A stretch of 30,295 nt of DNA, taken from the NCBI GenBank assembly GCA_946539105.1, contig CAMNHG010000007.1:1-30295 (forward strand). The letters run 5' to 3'. The notes beneath the pieces were generated by a model. It had not been told where the DNA came from and made no database searches. It was given only the letters and a program-made list of their open reading frames with translations. The stretch's first letter is position 1. Every line of letters begins with the position of its first letter. A program made the position numbers and the translations under genes. The stretch comes from an uncultured Clostridia bacterium. GTDB taxonomy: Bacteria; Bacillota; Clostridia; Oscillospirales; Acutalibacteraceae. Of the stretch, positions 21,240 to 30,095 are shown piece by piece.

Positions 21240-22439
21240 TTAGTATTTCTTTTTCTTTGCTTCTCTGAGCATAAATTTTCTCGCAATGTTAATGCCTATT
21301 TTATACGGAAGCGGTCTAAGAGCCTTGTCCGCCTCCTTCAGCATTTTGCGAATGGGAATCCCCTGCGGACAGTGCTTTTCGCATTTTCCGCAGCCTATAC
21401 ACTGAGAGGCAAACGCGCTGTCCTTTGTAAGTCCGACCGCCTGCGCGTACTGCATTCGACCGTCTCGCTTTGACTCTATAAACATAGTGTTGTAGCAGCT
21501 GAACGCTCCGGGAATATCAACGCCCTTGGGGCATGGCATACAGTAACGGCAGCCGGTACAGCCGACCTTTTCGTTTTCGCGTATTTTTTCTGTTACCGCT
21601 TTTAGTGTATCAAAATCCTGTTGGGTAAAATGTCCCGCTTTAGCTTTGTCCGCGGTGCGGCAGTTTTCATGTACCATCTCGGCGGTATTCATACCCGAAA
21701 GCACAACCGTTACCTCGGGCTGATTGTATAGCCAGCGAAAGCTCCATTCGGCGGGAGTCCAGTCGCGGTTACTTTCCCTCATAACCTTTTTAGCGGTTTC
21801 CGGCAGCATATTTACCAGCTTGCCGCCGCGCAGAGGCTCCATTATAACAACCGGAATGCCCTTTTCAGCGGCAGCCTTTAAGCCTGCCACTCCGGCTTGC
21901 GAGTACTCGTCAAAGTAGTTGTACTGAATTTGGCAAATATCCCAGTCGTAATCATTTAAGATTTTTAAGAATCCGTCGGAGTTGCCGTGGTATGAAAAGC
22001 CTATATTGCGGATAGCTCCGCTTTTTTTCTTTTCGGCAATCCAGTCGAGCACTCCTACATTTTTCAGCTTTTCCCACATTGAAATATCTGTGAGGTGGTG
22101 CATAAGGTAGTAGTCTACATAATCTGTGCGAAGCCGCGACAGCTGTTCGTTAAAATATTTGTCAAGCGAGGCGTTGCTGCCAACAAGATACTGCGGCAGC
22201 TTGGTGGCAATTTTTATTTTATCGCGTATGTCGTTTCGCTCAAAAATTTCGCCGCAGGCGGCTTCGCTTCCGCCGTAGATATACGCCGTATCGTAGTAAT
22301 TAACTCCGGCGCGGTACGCTTCCATCAGCTCGTGCTCCGCCTTATCAATATCAATTCCGCCGCCCTTTTTAGAAAACCGCATACAGCCGTAGCCGAGTAC
22401 GGAAAGCTCATCGCCGTTTTTATCTTTTCTGTATTGCAT
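21240..22439 (-). CDS. Aldo/keto reductase with C-terminal 4Fe-4S domain
   Basis: This 399-residue protein is an NADPH-type aldo/keto reductase barrel: LGYGCMRF, YDTAYIYGGSE with the catalytic tyrosine, ATKLPQYL, DYYLMHHLTD, and the NIGFSYHG and EPLRGG motifs. A ferredoxin-like tail carries two cysteine clusters, CTGCRYCMPCP and CIGCGKCEKHCP, enough for two 4Fe-4S clusters. The family is common in anaerobes; substrates are mostly unknown. I chose the ATG at 22439, preceded by GGAGGAG; the frame is open 61 codons further upstream, but that part is AT-rich and non-homologous. It is convergent with the genes to its left and divergent from the symporter. Confidence 0.92.
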   Translation of the reverse strand: MQYRKDKNGDELSVLGYGCMRFSKKGGGIDIDKAEHELMEAYRAGVNYYDTAYIYGGSEAACGEIFERNDIRDKIKIATKLPQYLVGSNASLDKYFNEQLSRLRTDYVDYYLMHHLTDISMWEKLKNVGVLDWIAEKKKSGAIRNIGFSYHGNSDGFLKILNDYDWDICQIQYNYFDEYSQAGVAGLKAAAEKGIPVVIMEPLRGGKLVNMLPETAKKVMRESNRDWTPAEWSFRWLYNQPEVTVVLSGMNTAEMVHENCRTADKAKAGHFTQQDFDTLKAVTEKIRENEKVGCTGCRYCMPCPKGVDIPGAFSCYNTMFIESKRDGRMQYAQAVGLTKDSAFASQCIGCGKCEKHCPQGIPIRKMLKEADKALRPLPYKIGINIARKFMLREAKKKKY

Positions 22440-22567
22440 AACTCCTCCGCTGTGCTTTTTTGTTTTATGATAGCAGAAAAACATTTGCTTGTCCACGGTT
22501 TTGCGCGAATAATAAATTTTTGTTTTGTCCCGATATAAAATAATCAGAAAATAATAGCCAAAAAATC

Positions 22568-22596
22568 TTGCAAGGAAAGAGAATAAATGATATAAT
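22568..22596 (+). promoter_or_regulatory. Promoter of the GPH symporter gene
   Basis: TTGCAA (22568-22573), 17 bases, TATAAT (22591-22596), with TGA directly before the -10 box giving an extended -10 element. Confidence 0.75.
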
Positions 22597-22644
22597 ATAC
22601 TAAATCTATTGTTGAATATCAAATTTTTTAGGAGGAGATAACAA

Positions 22645-24009
22645 ATGGGATTTTCTAAAATGAGACAGCGGTTTGGTTACGGTGCCGCCGATATGGCGAG
22701 TAACCTGATCTGGCCGATGATTTGTACATATCTTACGGTGTACTACACAGACGCGCTTTTGCTCGACACCGCGGCTGTGGGCGTTATCACGCTGGCGTCA
22801 AAGTTTATAGACGCTATAACCGACGTATTGATGGGAATTGTAGTTGACAAAACAGATTTTAAAAGCGGAAAATGCCGTCCGTACTTTTTAATCGGAGCCT
22901 TGCCGCTCGCACTGTTCGCGGTTCTTACATTCCTTTTGCCGTCCTTTGTTTCAAACAACAATGTGCTTATGATTTTATTCGCGTTTATCACCTTTAACCT
23001 TGTAAGCACCTGCTATACAATCGTTAACACTCCGCTTTCGGCTATTCTTCCGAGCCTTTCATCCGACCAAAAGGAGCGTAATATACTTGTTACCTTCCGT
23101 ATGGTAATGGCTGCGGTTGGCAGCTTCTGCGTAACCTTCTTCGCTCTGCCCCTCATCAACAATTTCGGCGGCAAAAAGGATCTTTTTGCGTACGCGTGGG
23201 CAGTTGGTATTTTTTCCATTGCCGCGGTTGTTCTGCTCGTGTTCTCATATGCAAACACACGCGAGGTTGTAAAACCGATTAAGGAAGAAAAGGTTAAGCT
23301 CAAGGACGGACTTAAAGCGATTAACGGACAGTATGTTCTGTTTGTTATCACAATGTTTATCTATCTGCTGGGCTTTGCGGTAAAGCAGGCGGGCGTGTTC
23401 TATTACTACAACTACTATATCGGCGATATAGGCTCGCTTAAGGTTGAGGAAATTATCTCAATTCAGGCACTTGTAACTTCGCTCAGTATGGTTATAGGTC
23501 AGCTGACAATTCCGTTCTTCTGCAAGATAATGGGCAAAAAGAAGTCCGCTATTCTTATGAACTTTATCGCCCTTGCGGGTAACATAGTATTTATCTTCTG
23601 CGGAGCTAACCTTGTTTTGCTCTGCGTCGGTACCGCGCTTGTATGGTTCCCGCTCGGATACCTTATGGGTATGAGATTCGCGCTCCTCGCGGACGTTGTA
23701 GAGTATTGCGAGCTTAAATCGGGAATCCGCGCGGCAGGTATTCTGTCATCGCTCGACAGCTTCCTCGCAAAGCTGGCATTCGGTCTTAACGTAACCGTTA
23801 TGCTCGGCCTTATGGAAATCGGAGGCTATGACGCTAATTCCGATATTCAAACCGAAGCCGAAAAGTTCTTTATTCAGCTTGGATTTGTCGGCGTGCCGAT
23901 TCTCTGCGTAATTATCACAATTATCCTTCTGCTGTTCTTTAAGTTTGACAAACAGCTTCCTAAAATGAAGGCTGAACGTGAAGAAAAGCTGGCAGCCAAA
24001 GCAAATTAA
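22645..24009 (+). CDS. GPH-family sugar/cation symporter (MFS_2)
   Basis: This 454-residue transporter has twelve likely spans and the hallmarks of the glycoside-pentoside-hexuronide:cation family: RFGYGAADMASNLIWPM at the start, SKFIDAITDVLMGIVVDKT in the second helix, KCRPYFLIGALPLALF, and MRFALLADVVEYCELKSG in the second half. Members such as MelB and XynB import sugars with Na+ or H+. No glycosidase lies beside it, so the sugar is unknown. It has its own promoter and terminator. Confidence 0.9.
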   Translation: MGFSKMRQRFGYGAADMASNLIWPMICTYLTVYYTDALLLDTAAVGVITLASKFIDAITDVLMGIVVDKTDFKSGKCRPYFLIGALPLALFAVLTFLLPSFVSNNNVLMILFAFITFNLVSTCYTIVNTPLSAILPSLSSDQKERNILVTFRMVMAAVGSFCVTFFALPLINNFGGKKDLFAYAWAVGIFSIAAVVLLVFSYANTREVVKPIKEEKVKLKDGLKAINGQYVLFVITMFIYLLGFAVKQAGVFYYYNYYIGDIGSLKVEEIISIQALVTSLSMVIGQLTIPFFCKIMGKKKSAILMNFIALAGNIVFIFCGANLVLLCVGTALVWFPLGYLMGMRFALLADVVEYCELKSGIRAAGILSSLDSFLAKLAFGLNVTVMLGLMEIGGYDANSDIQTEAEKFFIQLGFVGVPILCVIITIILLLFFKFDKQLPKMKAEREEKLAAKAN

Positions 24010-24021
24010 ACAGATTATTAT

Positions 24022-24055
24022 AACCTGCCTTCCGAAAAAGAGGGCAGGTTTTTTC
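24022..24055 (+). terminator. Terminator of the symporter gene
   Basis: AACCTGCC (24022-24029) pairs with GGCAGGTT (24043-24050) and is followed by TTTT, 12 bases after the stop codon. Confidence 0.85.
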
Positions 24056-24084
24056 TTGCAAAATAATAAAATATGTGGTAATAT
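24056..24084 (+). promoter_or_regulatory. Promoter of the downstream membrane protein
   Basis: TTGCAA (24056-24061), 17 bases, TAATAT (24079-24084), with TGG before the -10 box. It begins right at the end of the terminator T tract. Confidence 0.55.
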
Positions 24085-24123
24085 TGCTGTAATGAAAATA
24101 ATAACAGGGAGGACGATTGTATA

Positions 24124-25020
24124 ATGAAAAACGAAAAACAATCGGCATTGCGCCGCTGTACGGACAAGCTGTTCGGCGGCATTGATATGAAGTGGTGGAA
24201 GGTAATTGTCCTCGCCGTCGCTTCGGCTGTAATAACGTTCATTTTTTTAGTTGTACCGATTTTTGAAAATACCTCGTTCTACAGAATGGGAGTGACCTTT
24301 GAGGCGTGGATTCTGCTTGCGGTTTTCATAATGGCAAACTGCAAAAAGCCGCTTGAATCAGCGCTGAAAACCTTTGTGTTTTTCCTGATAAGCCAGCCGC
24401 TTATCTACCTTTTTCAAGTCCCGTTTTCTGATATGGGCTGGGGCTTGTTTATGTATTACAGATATTGGTTTTACTGGACTCTGCTCACGTTCCCAATGGC
24501 GTTTGCCGGCTGGTATATCCGAAAGAAAAACTGGCTGAGCCTGCTGATTTTATCGCCTGCGCTCATCTTTCTGACCTTTACTTACGTAAACTCGTTTATG
24601 TTTACGTTCAAGCATTTTCCGTACCAGCTTGTAACCGGACTTTTCTGCCTTGGACAGGTGCTTTTGTATCTGTACGTTTTCACCCCGAAGCTTTGGATGA
24701 GGCTGACAGGCTTTTTGGTACCCCTCGCGGCTGTTCTGATAATCGCGCTTGTTACACCGGAGGTTGAAACTAACGTGACTACCTTCCTTCCGGACGATCA
24801 GGTTCTCACCGAAGCCGCTGTAGTTACCAATGAGGACGCTGATATAGCTAAGGTTAGCGTTAACTCAACGGGAGAGAACAGCACGATCCTTATTCAGGCA
24901 CATAAATACGGCACAACAGACTTTACCGTCAAGGACGGCGCAAAGGAGTACAAATACACCCTCGAGGTTTACGAGGATAACGAAGGGCACACCCAGACAA
25001 AAATAACCACGCAAAATTAA
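24124..25020 (+). CDS. Membrane protein of unknown function with an outside C-terminal domain
   Basis: This 298-residue protein has six or seven membrane helices from about residue 23 to 210, rich in aromatic residues (FMYYRYWFYWTLLTFPMAF), followed by a polar domain of about 85 residues (from TPEVETNVTTF) that is mainly beta and probably outside the membrane. I do not recognise the family. GGGAGG precedes the ATG. It stands alone between a promoter and a bidirectional terminator. Confidence 0.7.
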   Translation: MKNEKQSALRRCTDKLFGGIDMKWWKVIVLAVASAVITFIFLVVPIFENTSFYRMGVTFEAWILLAVFIMANCKKPLESALKTFVFFLISQPLIYLFQVPFSDMGWGLFMYYRYWFYWTLLTFPMAFAGWYIRKKNWLSLLILSPALIFLTFTYVNSFMFTFKHFPYQLVTGLFCLGQVLLYLYVFTPKLWMRLTGFLVPLAAVLIIALVTPEVETNVTTFLPDDQVLTEAAVVTNEDADIAKVSVNSTGENSTILIQAHKYGTTDFTVKDGAKEYKYTLEVYEDNEGHTQTKITTQN

Positions 25021-25033
25021 ATATATTAAAGTA

Positions 25034-25059
25034 AAAAGCACCGCGAAAACGGTGCTTTT
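25034..25059. terminator. Bidirectional terminator between convergent genes
   Basis: A perfect 10-bp stem AAAAGCACCG/CGGTGCTTTT with a 6-base loop lies between the membrane protein gene and convergent luxS. Confidence 0.9.
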
Positions 25060-25076
25060 AATTTTCTGTTAATGCT

Positions 25077-25601
25077 TTACGAGTCGTAAAAATGCTTTCC
25101 GTCGTCCGTTACAAGTCTCTCGGCCTTGGGATACTCAAAGATTATCGGATTGTCGGCGTTGTTTTCAAGATACTCCGCAAACTCCGCCGCGTACCACTTT
25201 GCCATATCCAAGTTGTGCATAAGGTAATTTCCGCAGTTAACCGCGGTCGCGCCGGGAACTTCGTCAGAATTATCAACTGACTTGAACGAGCTTAAGATTA
25301 AATCGTATATCTCGCGCGATGAGCGGTTACCTTTTAATATAAGATAAAAACCGGTAAGACAGCCCATTGGTCCCCAGTAGATAATTTCGTCCTTCCAGTC
25401 GGGATTGTTGCGCAGAAAGGTCGCGATAATGTGCTCGAGCGAGTGCATAGCCGCAATGTCAATCACAGGCTCTCTGTTCGGCTTTTTCAGTCTGATATCA
25501 TAGGTCGTAACGGTTTTATCTCCTAAAACGTCAACACGGCTGGTGAAAATTCCGGGGACAATTTTTGTGTGATCCACGGAAAAGCTCTGTATTAATTCCA
25601 T
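25077..25601 (-). CDS. luxS: S-ribosylhomocysteine lyase LuxS
   Basis: This 174-residue enzyme cleaves S-ribosylhomocysteine to homocysteine and DPD, the precursor of autoinducer-2, in the activated methyl cycle. The metal site HSLEH (H53, E56, H57) and the third ligand Cys123 in NCGNYLMHN are present, as is the catalytic cysteine in GPMGCLTGFY (C81). The ATG at 25601 is served by AAAGGAG. A possible minus-strand promoter reads TTGATA, 17 bases, TAAACT (about 25672-25644). No Pfs or SAM-cycle gene and no recognisable SAM riboswitch lie next to it. Confidence 0.95.
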   Translation of the reverse strand: MELIQSFSVDHTKIVPGIFTSRVDVLGDKTVTTYDIRLKKPNREPVIDIAAMHSLEHIIATFLRNNPDWKDEIIYWGPMGCLTGFYLILKGNRSSREIYDLILSSFKSVDNSDEVPGATAVNCGNYLMHNLDMAKWYAAEFAEYLENNADNPIIFEYPKAERLVTDDGKHFYDS

Positions 25602-25786
25602 CTTCAAATCTCCTTTTAAGTAAAGAAATATTATTTACAAATTAAGTTTAACATAAACCTGCAAAAGTATCAAGACAGAATTTATTGTGAAATATACAAA
25701 TTTAATGAAAATTTCTATAGACTAATTTAATTTTTTATGCTATTCTAAGTGCAGGGATATTTTAATTAGGTATGTGAGGTGTAATT

Positions 25787-26698
25787 ATGAAGGAAAAAGT
25801 ATCCGGTCTGGTAAACCGCGGCATAGGCGCGTTTGGAATTTTAATGAAATGCAAACTGGTCAGCATAATAATCTTTTTATTTACGGGCACGCTCCATATT
25901 ATCGACCCGCGCGGCGGCTTGCGCGGAACAGTTACAATGCTCTCGTTGTTTATAGCCCTTTACGCGCTGCTTTCGATTGTATTTATTCTGACGGGCAGCA
26001 ATGACAAGGTCGGAGAAGGCAAAAAATTCGCGAGCGATATGGTAAGGGACACCTTTAAGGGCGACGGCAACCCCATGGTGAAAATAAACGAGGTGCTGTC
26101 GGAAAACGAAAAATTCGAGAAAAAGATGTCAAAATCAGCGACAAAAGTCAAGTGGGATCAGCGTATTCAAAAGCTGAATGAAAGACGCAATAAACAGACA
26201 CAGGCAAGCAAGTTTGTAATGATTGTCTTTTACATTATTCTTTTAGCTGCCACGGTTGTGGTGTTCCTCTGGCCCGATGATGCCATAAGCATGGTTCACA
26301 TAATTTTCGGCGCGTTGTTAATTTTTGACGGTGCAAGCGGCGTGTGGGGTATAATCGTCGCAAAAAGAAGCGGAATCCCAATGAAGGGTCAATGGTTATC
26401 CTTTTTCCTGAATTTGCTTTCCGTGGCAATCGGCGTTGTGTTTATACTTTTGTCGAACGACTCGGCGGATTTTACAATGATGCTCTGCGGCATTGTGCTG
26501 GTTGTCAAGGCACTTTCGGATTTGATTATTATGATTCGCAACCACGAGCTTATTTCGACTGTCAAGAACACCGTTAACGAGATTAAACATCAAAAGCCGG
26601 AAGAAGCGGAAATGCCGGAAGAAACAGAAAAACCGGAAGATGCGGAAAAAACCGAAGAAACAGAAAAAACCGAAGAAGTGAAAAAAACAGAAGAATAA
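25787..26698 (+). CDS. DUF308-like membrane protein with acidic repeat tail
   Basis: This 303-residue protein has two N-terminal spans, a charged cytoplasmic stretch (about residues 75-135), then four spans with the HdeD/DUF308 flavour: VHIIFGALLIFDGASGVWGI and LCGIVLVVKALSDLIIMI. The last 40 residues are a repetitive Glu/Lys/Thr tail (EETEK-type units). The function of the DUF308 family is unknown. The ATG follows GAGGTG, and TAGACT, 17 bases, TATTCT (about 25718-25746) may be its promoter. The decarboxylase genes follow in the same direction. Confidence 0.7.
   Translation: MKEKVSGLVNRGIGAFGILMKCKLVSIIIFLFTGTLHIIDPRGGLRGTVTMLSLFIALYALLSIVFILTGSNDKVGEGKKFASDMVRDTFKGDGNPMVKINEVLSENEKFEKKMSKSATKVKWDQRIQKLNERRNKQTQASKFVMIVFYIILLAATVVVFLWPDDAISMVHIIFGALLIFDGASGVWGIIVAKRSGIPMKGQWLSFFLNLLSVAIGVVFILLSNDSADFTMMLCGIVLVVKALSDLIIMIRNHELISTVKNTVNEIKHQKPEEAEMPEETEKPEDAEKTEETEKTEEVKKTEE
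26604..26695 (+). repeat. Tandem short repeats coding an EETEK tail
   Basis: GAAGAAACAGAAAAA-type units repeat with small changes and encode EETEKPEDAEKTEETEK and onward. They could vary in number by slippage; the tail is probably disordered and cytoplasmic. Confidence 0.55.
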
Positions 26699-26736
26699 AT
26701 TATAAATAATTTTACAGAGAGAGGAATGTGTTTAAT

Positions 26737-27597
26737 ATGAAAAAAATTGCAGCAGTTCTTTTATCGGCGGCTATGATAGTGCCTTTTGCGGCATGCTCAG
26801 CCCAACAGCAACCCGAAAGCAAAAAGGAAGCCGAGAGCAGCAAAGCGGTTGAAACCGCCAAGGAAGCCGAAAATAACCGCGAGACCATTTATCAGGTTGC
26901 CTTGCTCCAGTCGCTTACTCAGGGCTATTACGACGGCATTATTAAGGTAAGCGAGCTTAAACAGCACGGCGACACGGGTATAGGCACCTTTGAGGGAGTT
27001 AACGGCGAGATGATTGTGCTTGACGGCACGGTGTATCAGGCTCTCGGCGACGGAACCGTTAAAGAAGCCGATGATAACGAAACCGTTCCGTTTTCTAACG
27101 TGACCTACTTTGACAAAGACCTTTCCGCGACTCTTTCTCAGACAAACGACATCAACGCCTTGAAGGAGTCGCTGACAAAGACCGTAAACGAAAACGGCAA
27201 GAACCTGTTTTATTTTGTAAAAATCAACGGCACGTTCAAAAAGATGAACGTGCGCAGCGAGCTCAAGCAGGAAAAGCCCTACAAGAGCCTTGACAAGGCA
27301 CTTGCCACCGACCAAAGGGAGTTTAATTACGATAATGTCAAGGGAACGGTTGTGGCACTCTACTGCCCCGATTACATGGGCGGACTGAACACCCCGGGCT
27401 GGCACTTCCACTTTATCTCGGACGACAAAACAAAGGGCGGTCATATTTTGGATTTAGCCTTTGATTCAGCTCAGGCGGAGTTCGACGCAACTCAGGACTT
27501 CGATATGTACCTGTCGGATAACTCGGAGTTCCAGAAAATGGAGCTGTCAAAGGATGTAAGCGACGCCATTAAAAAGGTAGAGACAAACGAGGAATAA
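26737..27597 (+). CDS. Alpha-acetolactate decarboxylase, predicted lipoprotein form
   Basis: A lipoprotein signal (MKKIAAVLL... lipobox FAAC, Cys 20) and a Gln/Glu/Lys-rich linker precede a full acetolactate decarboxylase domain. The domain opens IYQVALLQSLTQGYYDG, has GDTGIGTFEGVNGEMIVLDG, and keeps the zinc histidines in PGWHFHF and GGHILD. The enzyme turns alpha-acetolactate into acetoin. Most versions are cytoplasmic; an anchored outside form is unusual, though secreted forms are known in Brevibacillus. GTG 26728 is an alternative start closer to GAGG (26721-26724). A cytoplasmic-type paralogue follows 19 bases later. Confidence 0.85.
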   Translation: MKKIAAVLLSAAMIVPFAACSAQQQPESKKEAESSKAVETAKEAENNRETIYQVALLQSLTQGYYDGIIKVSELKQHGDTGIGTFEGVNGEMIVLDGTVYQALGDGTVKEADDNETVPFSNVTYFDKDLSATLSQTNDINALKESLTKTVNENGKNLFYFVKINGTFKKMNVRSELKQEKPYKSLDKALATDQREFNYDNVKGTVVALYCPDYMGGLNTPGWHFHFISDDKTKGGHILDLAFDSAQAEFDATQDFDMYLSDNSEFQKMELSKDVSDAIKKVETNEE

Positions 27598-27616
27598 TTT
27601 CAGGGGGAAAACAAAA

Positions 27617-28345
27617 ATGAAATCAAGTAAAATTTACCAGGTTTCAACATTACAGGCGTTAGCGCTTGGCTATACAAGACCTGTTGTCAAGGTTCACGAG
27701 CTGCTCGAGCACGGCGATACCGGACTGGGAACCTTTGAACACGTTGACGGCGAAATGATAGTTTTAGACGGCGTGTGTTATCAGGCTAAGCAGGACGGCA
27801 GCATTGTCCGCACGGCAGACGACGCAGGCGTACCCTTTGCCGTATCGGGCTTTGTTAAGGACGGCAGACGTTTTGAAATGAGCGAGATGAAGGATATCGA
27901 TGCCATTAAAATGGAGCTGACCATAAAAATCGAGGAAGATTTCGGCTTGAACAGCATCCACATCGCGCGCATTGACGGAATGTTTGATGTAATCCACGCG
28001 CGCGCCGGCGCGCCTTACCGCTCGCAGCACGTTTCTTTGAAGGATATCCTCTCAAAAACACAGAAGGACTTTAGCTTTGAAAATATACGCGGAACACTTG
28101 TTTGCGTGTATTATCCCGACTATATGGACGGCATAAACGCCGCGGGCTGGCATATGCACTTTTTGTCAGAGGACAGAACGCTCGGCGGTCATGTTTTCAA
28201 GGCGACGCTGAGCTCGGGTGAATGTACTGTGCAGAAAATGGACAGAATAGAAATACAGCTGCCCAGAGAAGCCGCGTTCGACACTTACTCGCTCAAAGAA
28301 GCCTCGCAGGATGAAATTGAGGAAGTTGAGCAGGGCAACGGCTGA
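27617..28345 (+). CDS. alsD: Alpha-acetolactate decarboxylase, cytoplasmic form
   Basis: This 242-residue protein has the normal length for AlsD/BudA and no signal peptide. It opens KIYQVSTLQALALGYTRP, has GDTGLGTFEHVDGEMIVLDG, YYPDYMDGINAAGWHMHF and LGGHVF, which keep the zinc-binding histidines. It converts alpha-acetolactate to acetoin in the 2,3-butanediol branch. No acetolactate synthase (alsS) gene lies beside it. It is clearly a paralogue of the preceding gene, so the pair arose by duplication with gain or loss of the export signal. Confidence 0.92.
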   Translation: MKSSKIYQVSTLQALALGYTRPVVKVHELLEHGDTGLGTFEHVDGEMIVLDGVCYQAKQDGSIVRTADDAGVPFAVSGFVKDGRRFEMSEMKDIDAIKMELTIKIEEDFGLNSIHIARIDGMFDVIHARAGAPYRSQHVSLKDILSKTQKDFSFENIRGTLVCVYYPDYMDGINAAGWHMHFLSEDRTLGGHVFKATLSSGECTVQKMDRIEIQLPREAAFDTYSLKEASQDEIEEVEQGNG

Positions 28346-28375
28346 TTAATTGAATAAAAATTCAGGGGGATTTTT

Positions 28376-28843
28376 ATGAAAACGCTTTGCTTATACTACA
28401 CAAGAACCAACAAGACTAAAGAGGTTATGGAGAATATCGCCCGTATCACAGGCGCCGACCTTGCGGAGTACACCGACGGCAAGGGGAGAGGCGGTGTTTT
28501 CGGGTATATCGGAGCTTGCTTTGTATCCGTAGACCGCACCATCCCCAAACTAACAGTAAAGGGTAATGTCGACTTAAAATCTTACGACCGTGTGATTATC
28601 GGTATGCCCGTATGGGTCGAAGGCCCTTGCGCGATTGGCAGAGCCTTTATCAAAAAGTACCGCGATAAGCTGCCTTCGGACGTTTACTATGTGGTTACTC
28701 ATATGGGCGAAAATGATTATATGAAAAAGATAAAAGCCATGGACAGCTTGCTGGGCAGGCAGTCGGCAGGGCAGTTTTCTGTAAGAACGAAAGACAACGA
28801 TTATGTAAAAGAAAGCGCGGATTTAGCAAAAACGCTTGTTTGA
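28376..28843 (+). CDS. Flavodoxin family protein
   Basis: This 155-residue protein has the N-terminal phosphate loop LYYTRTNKTKEVMENIA (T-R-T-N-K-T) and a second flavin contact GMPVWVEGPC; it resembles the flavodoxin_4 or NAD(P)H-dependent oxidoreductase-like group in clostridia. It probably binds FMN and carries electrons. CAGGGGGA precedes the ATG, 30 bases after the decarboxylase gene, so it may belong to that transcript. Confidence 0.85.
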   Translation: MKTLCLYYTRTNKTKEVMENIARITGADLAEYTDGKGRGGVFGYIGACFVSVDRTIPKLTVKGNVDLKSYDRVIIGMPVWVEGPCAIGRAFIKKYRDKLPSDVYYVVTHMGENDYMKKIKAMDSLLGRQSAGQFSVRTKDNDYVKESADLAKTLV

Positions 28844-28882
28844 ATTTATATAGAGTTTTTCAAAAAATTACGGAGGATTACC

Positions 28883-29818
28883 ATGATGAGAATACTTGCG
28901 TACGGCGATTCCAACACATGGGGCTTTGACCCGGTAACATGGGGTTCTGCCACAATGGAATTATTGCGTTATTCCAAAGAAATACGCTGGACAGGATTGC
29001 TGCAAAAAGCTCTCGGAAAAGATGTGTTGATACTTGAAGAAGGCTTGTGCGGAAGAACAACGGCTTTTGATGATGAAGAATGTGACGGAAGAAACGGCCT
29101 TGCGACATTACCGGAAATACTAAAAGCAAATCAACCGATTGATGCGGCAATTATTATGCTTGGCACTAACGACTGTAAAATTGCTTTTAACGCCTCGTCA
29201 AATGAGATTACATCAGGTCTGGAAATGTGCCTTAAAAAGCTCCTTGATGTTACAAAACCTCAAAATATATTGATAATATCTCCGCTTTATCTTGAAACAG
29301 CGGCTTTTGATTTTGGCTTTAACGACCGTTCAATATCGGTGAGTATGGAGTTGAAGCAGGCTTACAAGGAGTTGGCGGATAAATACGGTACTGCCTTTCT
29401 CGCTGCGTCTGATGTCGCTAAAGCAAGCAGCTTAGACGGACAGCATTTGACAGAGGAAGGTCACCGCGCGTTATGCGAAGCTGTGTTGAAACACCTTGCC
29501 GCGATGAATGTCGGAACAGATAACGAACCAAAGGAGCAAATCGGCATTGCTTTTGAGCAGGGCAATAACCGCAGTGCCGCCTATATTGACGGCAAACAGA
29601 TAGGGGAGTGTGAAATCACCGTTTCGGGAAACATCTGGACAATAACTCACACCGGTGTTCGCCCAGAATACGGCGGAAGGGGTATCGCAAAAAAACTCGT
29701 GCTGAGCGTCATAGAAGCCGCCCGCGAAAATAACGCTAAAATTGTACCCCTTTGCTCATATGCCGATAAGCTTATGTCAGGTAAAGAGGAATTTAGGGAC
29801 GTACTTAAAACACTGTAA
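28883..29818 (+). CDS. SGNH hydrolase fused to a GNAT-like domain
   Basis: The first part (about residues 1-210) is a GDSL/SGNH esterase of the arylesterase type: GDSNTWG (S10), GLCGRTT (glycine block), GTNDCK (N96) and DGQHLT (D185, H188) supply the full catalytic set. The last 95 residues (from about NEPKEQIG) are a YjdJ-like minimal GNAT domain with TGVRPEYGGRGIAKKLV, the acetyl-CoA loop, and ending in YADKLMSGKEEFRD. A single protein with an esterase and an acetyltransferase-like module is unusual. The frame is continuous, so this is a true fusion. ATG 28883 or 28886 follows CGGAGG. Confidence 0.88.
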   Translation: MMRILAYGDSNTWGFDPVTWGSATMELLRYSKEIRWTGLLQKALGKDVLILEEGLCGRTTAFDDEECDGRNGLATLPEILKANQPIDAAIIMLGTNDCKIAFNASSNEITSGLEMCLKKLLDVTKPQNILIISPLYLETAAFDFGFNDRSISVSMELKQAYKELADKYGTAFLAASDVAKASSLDGQHLTEEGHRALCEAVLKHLAAMNVGTDNEPKEQIGIAFEQGNNRSAAYIDGKQIGECEITVSGNIWTITHTGVRPEYGGRGIAKKLVLSVIEAARENNAKIVPLCSYADKLMSGKEEFRDVLKTL

Positions 29819-29830
29819 TTCTAAGAAAAA

Positions 29831-29904
29831 CGGCATAGATATGCCGATTTAAAGCCGAAAAAGAGCGTCAGTAACTGCGAAAAATCAGTTATTGATGCTC
29901 TTTT
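29831..29904 (+). terminator. Two hairpins ending the SGNH-GNAT transcript
   Basis: CGGCATA-GA-TATGCCG (29831-29846) is a perfect palindrome. It is followed by a longer imperfect stem, AAGAGC...AACTG (29861-29877) with CAGTT...GCTCTT (29886-29902), ending in TTTT. The second is the likely terminator and can also serve the minus-strand remnant. Confidence 0.65.
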
Positions 29905-30094
29905 GATGATGTTGGTTTATTTCAAATAAAACTATAATTCCCATATCGCGGCAGGTGACATCCGGACCGTTTTCGTCGCACACCTTGCAGAACGCTCTTA
30001 CGATGTCATCGTCCTCAAACGACTGCACGACCGATACGGTGAGAGCGTCGCCTACAGAGTTCACGCCGAATACGATAGGCGCGGTGATTGCGAA
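29885..30094 (-). pseudogene. C-terminal remnant of a condensation/acetyltransferase-like protein
   Basis: From about 30094 down to 29885 the minus strand encodes RFAITAPIVFGVNSVGDALT, then VSVVQSFEDDDIVRAF and CRDMGIIVL. This resembles the last segment of alcohol-acetyltransferase or condensation-domain proteins found in clostridia. It has no start or ribosome site of its own; the frame runs into the upstream acyltransferase coding region in another frame. It is best read as the end of a deleted gene, with low certainty about the family. Confidence 0.4.
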
Positions 30095-30095
30095 T

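Noticed and set aside
21240..22622. Longer start of the aldo/keto reductase at 22622
   Set aside because: The 61 extra residues are AT-rich and unlike the family, while ATG 22439 has a strong GGAGGAG site.
25602..25786. SAM riboswitch or other known leader before luxS
   Set aside because: The interval is AT-rich with no conserved riboswitch core; only weak promoter-like boxes are seen.
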